From Brumicola pallidula DSM 14239 = ACAM 615 (GTDB lineage: Bacteria; Pseudomonadota; Gammaproteobacteria; Enterobacterales; Alteromonadaceae): 64,000 nt of DNA. This document shows positions 57,656 through 64,000 of the stretch, in pieces (the first letter of the stretch is position 1; each line of letters begins with the position of its first letter). The notes under the pieces were generated by a model. The model saw only the letters and a list, made by a program, of their open reading frames with translations. It was not told where the DNA came from and did not search any database. Location of the stretch: contig NZ_AUAV01000015.1 of assembly GCF_000428905.1 (NCBI RefSeq), positions 97,431-161,430 on the forward strand. The letters run 5' to 3'. Position numbers and translations under genes: made by a program.

Positions 57656-58402
57656 TTACAGACCCAGTTGTATATTTTTTCTATTTAAAAGCCCACGTAC
57701 ATTAGATTGAGACGCGATAGCCATATATATCGCTTGCAAGTAACCTCTTGCATGCAATATCGCTAATGTGTCAGCACTCAATTCAGCGACCTTATCTTCA
57801 CTAATGACGTAAAAACCCAGCATTTGATTTTGAGTTTTGTCATTCAGCTCAATTTCCAAGGTGAACGGTTCTAGCAATTTATGTTCAACTAACAGGTTTA
57901 TAAATATTTTACTATCCACCATGCCATGATGAATAGCTTCCAGCATATCCGCCACACTATCAAGATAAGGTGTGTTACCACCGAATTCTAAAAATAACGC
58001 GTGCCCTTGTTGTTGGTTTACTCTAGGGTGGTCCATATCAATATGCAATACTCTTTGCTCTTTGTCTTCGCCATCCTCATTGGTTTTCTGCACACCAATC
58101 AAAAAAGGTTGTCGGGTAACGCTCAATGGAATGTAAGGCGCGTCCCACTTATTATCAGTCAGAAAAAGATTTTCTTTGTCTTGAAACCCAAATATAGCGA
58201 CTGAAAAGAATTCGCCAGTATTAACATCTTTGTTAAAAAATATAGGGTAATAGGCTTGTACACTTCTAAATTCAGCTGGGAAAGTCAGGCTATACCAAAG
58301 ATTGTCACCGTATTGTTGCGAACGTTCGGTAATTATTTTTACATCTTGATGATCGATACTATTAAGTAATACGGTAGTTGCCATTTTCATTCCAAATTTC
58401 AT
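57656..58402 (-). CDS. SapC family protein
   Basis: A 248-residue protein of the SapC family, first named from the Campylobacter fetus S-layer locus. YSLTFPAEFRSVQAYYPIFFNKD and the ending GLLNRKN fit the family. No signal peptide or membrane segment. Function is unknown, but in many aquatic Proteobacteria SapC genes lie beside TonB receptors and halogenases, as here. It is 25 nt upstream of the cupin gene. Confidence 0.88.
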   Translation of the reverse strand: MKFGMKMATTVLLNSIDHQDVKIITERSQQYGDNLWYSLTFPAEFRSVQAYYPIFFNKDVNTGEFFSVAIFGFQDKENLFLTDNKWDAPYIPLSVTRQPFLIGVQKTNEDGEDKEQRVLHIDMDHPRVNQQQGHALFLEFGGNTPYLDSVADMLEAIHHGMVDSKIFINLLVEHKLLEPFTLEIELNDKTQNQMLGFYVISEDKVAELSADTLAILHARGYLQAIYMAIASQSNVRGLLNRKNIQLGL

Positions 58403-58449
58403 TATTTATCTGTGTGATAGTCTACTGCTTATTGAAACACATATTGCGA

Positions 58450-60003
58450 CTAAATTTTTGGTAAGCCATATAGTTTGATTTTATTAATTAACTCACGATT
58501 CGACGGTAGTGAGGATAAAAGTTGCTTCGTTTGTTTAACGTTTTCAGCAAATAATACCTGCGCTTTTTTCGACTCATCCACCCTTTTTGTGTTGACCGGC
58601 TGTGTAATGAAGTCCATACCATAAAGGATGTATTGATAACTAGCTGGTGGAAACATTTCCTCTGTGTGGGTAGCATCGTAATGATAAGGCGCCCGAGTTT
58701 TCCACAATAGTAATTGTTCTTTTAAGGTATCAGGAAGTTGCTCGGCATCAGATATCTCACGCCAATACGCTGAGTCTGTTCTCTTACTCAGCACATAGTG
58801 TAACTTTAGAAAATCAACGATATTAAGCCAACGGTGTAAAAATTTAGCATTAAAACGTTTGGCTACAAGATCCATTGCTTCACGATCCGCTGGTAACTGT
58901 TCGCTGATCATTTTTGCAGAAAGCTCTATTAAGGCTAAAGCTGTGGCCTCTAAAGGTTCAATAAAGCCAGCAGATAAACCCACTGCTACACAGTTCTTAT
59001 GCCAGAACTTTTCTCTGTGTCCCGGCGAAAAATCTATCTTGCGGATTTTAGTCGACTGCGCTGCACTCTCGCCCATTATCGGAGTAATGTAGTCACGTAG
59101 TGCTTTTTCTGCTTCAACATCAGTAATATGTCGGCTGGAATAAGTGTAACCAACTCCTCTGCGTGACGGCAGTCCTATATCCCATATCCAACCCGCAGAT
59201 TGCGCAGTAGAGCAAGTAAAAGAAGCGATCGGACTGTTTGAGTCCTGATGAGGCACATGTACCGCTAACGCAGAGTCATTAAACAGAATATGTTTTGTAC
59301 TAACAAAAGGAACTGCATAATGTTTAGCTAGCAAAAGAGAAGCAGTACCTGTGCAGTCTATAAACAAATCACCTGTAATATCACCATTATTTTTAGTGGT
59401 AATAGTAGCGATGTCTCCGTTTGAAGAACTATTAACCTGCGTTACATGGTCGATGATGTGTTTGACCGCTAACTTTGTGGTGCAATGCTTTTGTAGCAAG
59501 GCCGCAAATTTACCCGCATCTAAATGATACCCGTAATTAGCATAGAAGTCGTATTCTGCAGTAGAAATCTGTTTAGGCGCCAAGCCATGCTCACCTAAAT
59601 GGCTTTGCACGCCAACTGCGTCGGCAAAACTTACTTTGTGCCGATAGGGTTGCCAAAATGACGCAAGGTTGGTGTCATTAAATCCATGCGGTAATGTAAA
59701 TGGATGATAATAATGTTCGTTGGTATTGCTACGCCAATTTGAAAATTTTGAGCCTTGTTTAAAACTCGCATCACATTCCAACAAAAAATCGGTTTCACTA
59801 ATACCCATTTTTTTCAGGGTGCTGCGCATAGTAGGCCATGTACCCTCACCTACGCCAATAGGAGCGACATCGGCCGATTCAATCAGAGTGACCTCGATAC
59901 CGACATTAGGATCTGTTGAATGCTCTGCGGCGATAACTCCAGCGGTTAACCACCCTGCAGAACCACCACCGACAATGACTATTTTTCTTAAGGGCTTGTG
60001 CAT
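58450..60003 (-). CDS. Flavin-dependent tryptophan-halogenase-like protein 2
   Basis: A 517-residue relative of the first halogenase, clearly diverged. VIVGGGSAGWLTAGVIAAEH binds FAD, Lys82 in SFKQGSKFSNW is the catalytic lysine position, and FIEPLEATALALIEL the active-site strap. The WxWxIP motif reads GWIWDIGLPSR, with Gly in place of Pro. STG of the strap is ATA. Halogenase activity is likely but less certain than for the other copy. It leads the operon halogenase-SapC-cupin-halogenase, separated from the TonB receptor gene by 338 nt with a terminator. Confidence 0.88.
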   Translation of the reverse strand: MHKPLRKIVIVGGGSAGWLTAGVIAAEHSTDPNVGIEVTLIESADVAPIGVGEGTWPTMRSTLKKMGISETDFLLECDASFKQGSKFSNWRSNTNEHYYHPFTLPHGFNDTNLASFWQPYRHKVSFADAVGVQSHLGEHGLAPKQISTAEYDFYANYGYHLDAGKFAALLQKHCTTKLAVKHIIDHVTQVNSSSNGDIATITTKNNGDITGDLFIDCTGTASLLLAKHYAVPFVSTKHILFNDSALAVHVPHQDSNSPIASFTCSTAQSAGWIWDIGLPSRRGVGYTYSSRHITDVEAEKALRDYITPIMGESAAQSTKIRKIDFSPGHREKFWHKNCVAVGLSAGFIEPLEATALALIELSAKMISEQLPADREAMDLVAKRFNAKFLHRWLNIVDFLKLHYVLSKRTDSAYWREISDAEQLPDTLKEQLLLWKTRAPYHYDATHTEEMFPPASYQYILYGMDFITQPVNTKRVDESKKAQVLFAENVKQTKQLLSSLPSNRELINKIKLYGLPKI

Positions 60004-60341
60004 TTACTTACCTGAATTTAACTATATTTCAAAAAGACCCAAAAATATTACTAAACCAACATTACGATTACAACTCACCGTGTATAAAGGTTTTAACAAC
60101 TCTGTATGTAACCGTCTACAAGCTCCCCGTGAGCTTTCAATAAACCACATAACTCTTTTTAACGGTTTGGAAAACAGTATTGATCACAGAGAAAAAATAT
60201 AGACTTTCATTTACAGCGTAATTGTGATTCTTTTGGAAAAATATTTTGATACAAAAAATAAAAGAGGCCGCATGAATTATGATTAATTCTTGCGGCCTTA
60301 GTGAGCTATTTATTGACTGCGGTCAACAGCTTGTGTGCTTA
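60004..60341. other. Intergenic region between TonB receptor and halogenase operon
   Basis: A 338-nt gap that holds the receptor's terminator near its right end. The remaining AT-rich ~250 nt probably includes the promoter of the halogenase operon; no obvious operator was found. Confidence 0.5.
60265..60300 (-). terminator. Terminator of the TonB receptor gene
   Basis: Reverse strand: GGCCGCA, one A-A mismatch, GAATT, loop, AATTC, TGCGGCC, then a T-rich run. The stem is about 12 bp and lies 42 nt after the stop codon. Confidence 0.88.
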
Positions 60342-63323
60342 CTAGAAAGTATAACGTGCACCAAACGAGTAACGAGATCCTTGTTGAATAGCCGCAAGAA
60401 CCTGTTGTTCAGAACGTCCACTTACACGCAGATTCTCTTCCGTCACGTTGATACCATTCAAGTAAACCGTTAAGCCTTTGATTTGTGGTACGTCATAACT
60501 TACCGTTAAGTCTAACTGCCCATACTCTTCAATATAACGAGGGCCAGGACCTGCACTGCCATCCTGCACTAACGATACAATGTATTTATCACGCCAGTTG
60601 TACGCAATACGTATTGACAAGCCATCCATTTCATAAAATCCGACCACGTTAGCAGAATCACTAATACCCAGTTCAGCCAATTGTGGGGCTAAAACAAAGT
60701 CATCGTGAGTATTATCGGTATTAGTCGCGGTATAGTTGATTATGCCGCCAAATCCAGATTCGCCGAATAAATGCTGTACTGCAAACTCAATACCATCGTA
60801 ACCGGTTGTGCCGCTAACATTTAGTGGTGTCTCAATTTTGAAATTCAATAAGTCGTTGAGCGCTGGGTTACCCGCAATAACAATGTTGCCCTCGTCTTTA
60901 TAAACATTAGGGTCAGTTGCACCGTAGGTATCAAATATATATTGACGTTGCGCTAAACCGTCAGTGCCTACTGCGGCAAGCGCCTCTTCTACATAAGGAC
61001 CAGTAGCTGGGTTAAGTATATTGAACTGGTTGTCTATAGGCAGTGTTAGAATGTCGTTTTCAACATCTTTAGTAAAGTATCCCAACGAAATATAGCTACC
61101 TTCGTCATAATACCATTCGGCCGAGAAATCGATATTGGTAGACTCAAGAGGTAATAGCCCCGGATTACCCGTAGAACCAGTACCACCATTAAATCGAGCA
61201 TTAGCGTCCAATCTAATACCACCTATCATTTGATTGTATCTTGGACGCCCGATAGTCTTGCTATAGGCAGCACGCAAGACGATGTCATCAGTCACATTTA
61301 AATTGAAGTTAATACTTGGCAGAGTATGGTCATAGCTAGCTTCTTTTGTTTCGTATAACACATTACCGGTGCCGACAAGTGCAAGCTCAGTTACACCGTT
61401 CCAGAGAGCTGCAGGAAAAAATACAGGTACTGAAGAAATCGCCTCTATATCTGTTTCTTCGTAGCGGACGCCAAGGTGGACGTCATAGAACATGTCACCA
61501 ATCTCACCCTCATAATTATACTGAACGTATACCGAGGTCATTTCTTCTCTGGTATATTGGTCTGCATCCGTACCGTAGTTAGTAGATGGGCAGAAGGAAT
61601 TACCGCAATCTCCTGTAGCTGCAGATTGAACGCTTAAGTTTGCGGCGGCTATATCTCTTACCGCAGCAAAATCGAATTCAAAATATTGATTCAAAATCTC
61701 CACAGGACCCGTATGACCGTCAAAATTGCCACCACTTAGATTGTCGAATTGGCTCAATATGTCACGAGGAAATAATAAATCGTCAAACAAACCAGTTGGG
61801 CCCTCGCCACCCCAGTTATTGCGTTGCACACCTTTTATACGTGCCCTATTTTGTGAATTAGTTAATGCGATACCAAAATCGATACTGCCGTGTTCTTCTA
61901 AGACATATTCACCACCAAATTGCGTTTGTGATATTTCAGATGCATTTTTAGTGTTTGTAAACACGCTCCCTGTAATCTGAAAATCTGTGGCTGTGGCTGA
62001 GTTACCGCCTACGACGGATAGCACAGGTCTTTCGCCAGTGAAATCAGTGGCTGTATTTTGGCGAACTAAAGCGCGCAGCTGCATTTCGTTACCAGAGCCT
62101 AGTGGGCTATTAGGGCTGCTATTTGCAGAAGATTCATGGTGATCAAGTATCAGGGTCAGATTATCATTCACTTTCCAGTCTAGGTTTAAGCCTAGAGACT
62201 TGGTATCATCTTTAACGCTGAAGTTTTGTCCACCAATAGCTAGATCTGCAGGTAAAACCTGAGGATTAGCGTTAAGGTCAACGTTGTGATCTTCAGAATA
62301 TATTAAAGGAGAAGCAATAGGTCCGTCAGACCAAACGTTCGTTGTGTCACCGAAATTATACCAAGCAGAAATAGCGTTGCTTTGCGTATCATTTTCTTTT
62401 TGTACATAAAGATAATCTACTGTAGCGGTAAGATTATCTATTGGCTTATACTGCAACACTAAATGCGCATTAGATCTTTTACGCTGCTGTTCTTCAAACT
62501 TATAGATTGTGGCTTGCGGTACCGAAAAAATATCACTGTCGCCAAATCGATTCGTTTGTGAATCATCGTTTGCTACGCCGCCCCAGTTGTTAAAATCACC
62601 GGCAAAGCTTCGGAAAAACGAGGTCTGTGCTTGCTGACTGCCACTTTCACGCTCTGAATAACTGGCCGAAAGTGCAATACCAAACTTCCCATCATCACTG
62701 GTATTTGAATATAGTCCTGATAGTTGCGGCGTGAATCCACCTTTTTTGGTTGTAGCATCATCTAACGCTTCGACACTGAACGTTGCCTTCATACCAGGGC
62801 TATTCAGTGGTTCTGCGGTTAAAATATTAATCGTTGCGCCGATACCACCAGTAGGTATATCTGCTTTAGATGTTTTATAAACTTCTACGCCGCTCACACC
62901 CTCGGCCGCTAAATTAGAGAAATCAAAATTACGTTCTCCGGTCGTTGTTGGCATTTGACGGCCGTTCAATATCACTAGGTTGCGATCTGGGCCAAAACCG
63001 CGAGCGCTGACCTTGGCGCCTTCTCCATTTGAACGTTCAATAGAAATACCGGTAATACGCTGTAATGACTCTGCTAAGTTACTGTCAGGGAATTTACCGA
63101 TATCTTCTGCATTTATAGAATCAACAATACCAGTAGATGTGCGTTTGACATCCATGGATTTGATCATACTGCCACGGATACCCTTAATTTCGATAATTTC
63201 CGTCGCATCTGACTCTGCAGTGTCTGGCGATTCTTGTGCAAAACCAGGCGCCATGATACCCGCACCAAGTATTAATGACAGGCTAGCTGCCAAAGGGGTT
63301 TTCGTAAAAATTCTAGTTTTCAT
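60342..63323 (-). CDS. TonB-dependent outer membrane receptor
   Basis: A 993-residue receptor of the Xanthomonas/Caulobacter-type (TIGR01782-like) subfamily. A signal peptide (AASLSLILGAGIMAPGFAQ) is followed by a TonB-box region with IIEIKGIRGSM. The plug spans ~45-170 (NLAESLQRITGISIERS, RGFGPDRNLVILNGR, GVEVYKTSKADIPTGGIGATI). The ~22-strand barrel ends in the aromatic FGARYTF. This group mostly imports glycans or other large nutrients rather than siderophores. Its neighbours are halogenases, SapC, cupin and a lipoprotein, which suggests a shared ligand. Confidence 0.93.
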   Translation of the reverse strand: MKTRIFTKTPLAASLSLILGAGIMAPGFAQESPDTAESDATEIIEIKGIRGSMIKSMDVKRTSTGIVDSINAEDIGKFPDSNLAESLQRITGISIERSNGEGAKVSARGFGPDRNLVILNGRQMPTTTGERNFDFSNLAAEGVSGVEVYKTSKADIPTGGIGATINILTAEPLNSPGMKATFSVEALDDATTKKGGFTPQLSGLYSNTSDDGKFGIALSASYSERESGSQQAQTSFFRSFAGDFNNWGGVANDDSQTNRFGDSDIFSVPQATIYKFEEQQRKRSNAHLVLQYKPIDNLTATVDYLYVQKENDTQSNAISAWYNFGDTTNVWSDGPIASPLIYSEDHNVDLNANPQVLPADLAIGGQNFSVKDDTKSLGLNLDWKVNDNLTLILDHHESSANSSPNSPLGSGNEMQLRALVRQNTATDFTGERPVLSVVGGNSATATDFQITGSVFTNTKNASEISQTQFGGEYVLEEHGSIDFGIALTNSQNRARIKGVQRNNWGGEGPTGLFDDLLFPRDILSQFDNLSGGNFDGHTGPVEILNQYFEFDFAAVRDIAAANLSVQSAATGDCGNSFCPSTNYGTDADQYTREEMTSVYVQYNYEGEIGDMFYDVHLGVRYEETDIEAISSVPVFFPAALWNGVTELALVGTGNVLYETKEASYDHTLPSINFNLNVTDDIVLRAAYSKTIGRPRYNQMIGGIRLDANARFNGGTGSTGNPGLLPLESTNIDFSAEWYYDEGSYISLGYFTKDVENDILTLPIDNQFNILNPATGPYVEEALAAVGTDGLAQRQYIFDTYGATDPNVYKDEGNIVIAGNPALNDLLNFKIETPLNVSGTTGYDGIEFAVQHLFGESGFGGIINYTATNTDNTHDDFVLAPQLAELGISDSANVVGFYEMDGLSIRIAYNWRDKYIVSLVQDGSAGPGPRYIEEYGQLDLTVSYDVPQIKGLTVYLNGINVTEENLRVSGRSEQQVLAAIQQGSRYSFGARYTF

Positions 63324-63805
63324 GTGTGTCCTTAAATTTCTTTTTTTTAGTCATACTGTTCAAATGTTTACAAGGCCGTGTAGGTACTTACCCCCCGTCA
63401 GCAAAAAACGTTAAGCGCTTCATATACTGCTATAACACGACAAATTCATTTTCTAAATAAAATCTACAAGCGTAAAATGCTTGGGAAATACCTCGATGAA
63501 AATTCTATGTGAAAATTGTAACGCAAAGGTTAATAAATAGGCGTTAAATACGCTAAAGCGGGATATTTGGGCGGTAAAGTGGAAAAAAACTGAATTTAGG
63601 CTAGTTGAGCTCTAGCTAAAATTCATAAACAATTACTATTATACAAAATTTGGCAGTGATGAATAACAACCGCATTGTATTTCTTATTGGAGGTCAGCTT
63701 AGGCCAATACCTATTGCGGAATGGTGCTTGCGGATACTCACGCGCCGCGCTGAACTGTATCGTTGAAGACTAAACTATATAGCTAAATAGTTTAACGTCT
63801 AGAAA
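63324..63805. other. Region between the TonB receptor and the rRNA operon
   Basis: About 480 nt without a recognised gene. It should hold the receptor promoter. A palindrome AAGCGCTT (63413-63420) lies about 90 nt before the receptor start and resembles the centre of LacI-family operators; this is a weak, by-eye assignment. Confidence 0.45.
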
Positions 63806-63830
63806 GAAAAAACCCGTCACAGGGACGGGC
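63806..63830 (-). terminator. rRNA operon terminator
   Basis: Reverse strand: GCCCGTC, CCTGT loop, GACGGG, then TTTTTT. It lies about 11 nt after the 5S gene end. Confidence 0.92.
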
Positions 63831-63840
63831 TCTTAAATGG

Positions 63841-63960
63841 GAGCCTGACGGTGTGCTACTCTCACATGGGGAAACCCCACACTACCATTGCCGCTAATAC
63901 GTTTCACTTCTGAGTTCGAAATGGGATCAGGTGGTACCGTATCGCTATTGCCGTCAGGCA
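63841..63960 (-). rRNA. rrf: 5S ribosomal RNA
   Basis: About 120 nt. On the reverse strand it starts TGCCTGACGGCAATAGCG, contains CGAACTCAGAAGTGAAAC and GGTAGTGTGGGG, and ends GTCAGGCTC, pairing with the start as in all 5S molecules. It is followed by a terminator. The upstream 23S-5S spacer begins at 63961 and runs off the window, so 23S and 16S genes should lie to the right. Confidence 0.97.
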
Positions 63961-64000
63961 TAAACTGGGTGCAACATCATCGCGCTCTGTGCGATAACGC

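Noticed and set aside
63413..63420. AAGCGCTT as a LacI-family operator for the TonB receptor
   Set aside because: Only the central 8 bp are symmetric, the flanks do not match well, and no LacI-type regulator is in the window.

Overview
The window looks like chromosomal DNA of an AT-rich, probably marine gammaproteobacterium of the Alteromonadales type. The evidence is the hisGDCBHA order with a His-codon attenuator leader, the apt-dnaX-ybaB-recR-htpG-adk block in the order known from Escherichia coli, a Vibrio-like second chemosensory cluster, and a TonB receptor/halogenase/SapC cluster typical of aquatic Proteobacteria. The species cannot be named from the sequence alone.

Layout. 0-3.8 kb: an ElaA-type acetyltransferase, a coupled FAD oxidoreductase/acetyltransferase pair, and an exported thioredoxin-fold protein. 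3.9-10.5 kb: the his leader and attenuator, then hisG-D-C-B-H-A. The last two genes of the pathway, hisF and hisIE, are not next to hisA. They lie at 25.6-27.1 kb on the same strand, 15.2 kb away, with a branched-chain aminotransferase and a reverse-strand chemosensory/partner-switch cluster in between (11.8-25.3 kb). That cluster reads LOV-PP2C phosphatase, STAS, cheY, cheA, cheW, cheW, a soluble globin-PAS-PAS receptor, cheR, cheD, cheB, a membrane receptor, STAS and a decayed receiver/HATPase gene.

27.1-33 kb is a gene graveyard: remnants of a DUF885 protein, mnhE, mnhF, an alpha/beta hydrolase and a DIP1984-type protein. Intact genes lie among them: a heat-shock ibpA with a ROSE-like thermometer, a MAPEG protein, a GreA/B-like protein, and one GC-rich MFS gene that looks foreign. 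33-40.6 kb holds an exported DUF2141/carotenoid-oxygenase pair, an ArsR-like regulator divergent from a CPBP protease across a double palindrome, TauE, DUF2244 and a GMC oxidoreductase. 40.6-48.4 kb is the adk-htpG-recR-ybaB-dnaX-apt housekeeping block. dnaX has an A9 slippage site and a 14-copy 9-nt repeat.

48.7-63.3 kb is entirely reverse-strand: an unusual receptor with a C-terminal sensor, an EF-hand protein, a large lipoprotein, then DUF6445, flavin-dependent halogenase, JmjC-like cupin, SapC, a second halogenase and a TonB-dependent receptor. This last group is the best candidate for an undescribed system: uptake of an unknown ligand coupled to halogenation or oxygenation of an unknown substrate. 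The window ends in a 5S rRNA gene with its terminator, so an rRNA operon lies just beyond the right edge, transcribed leftward.
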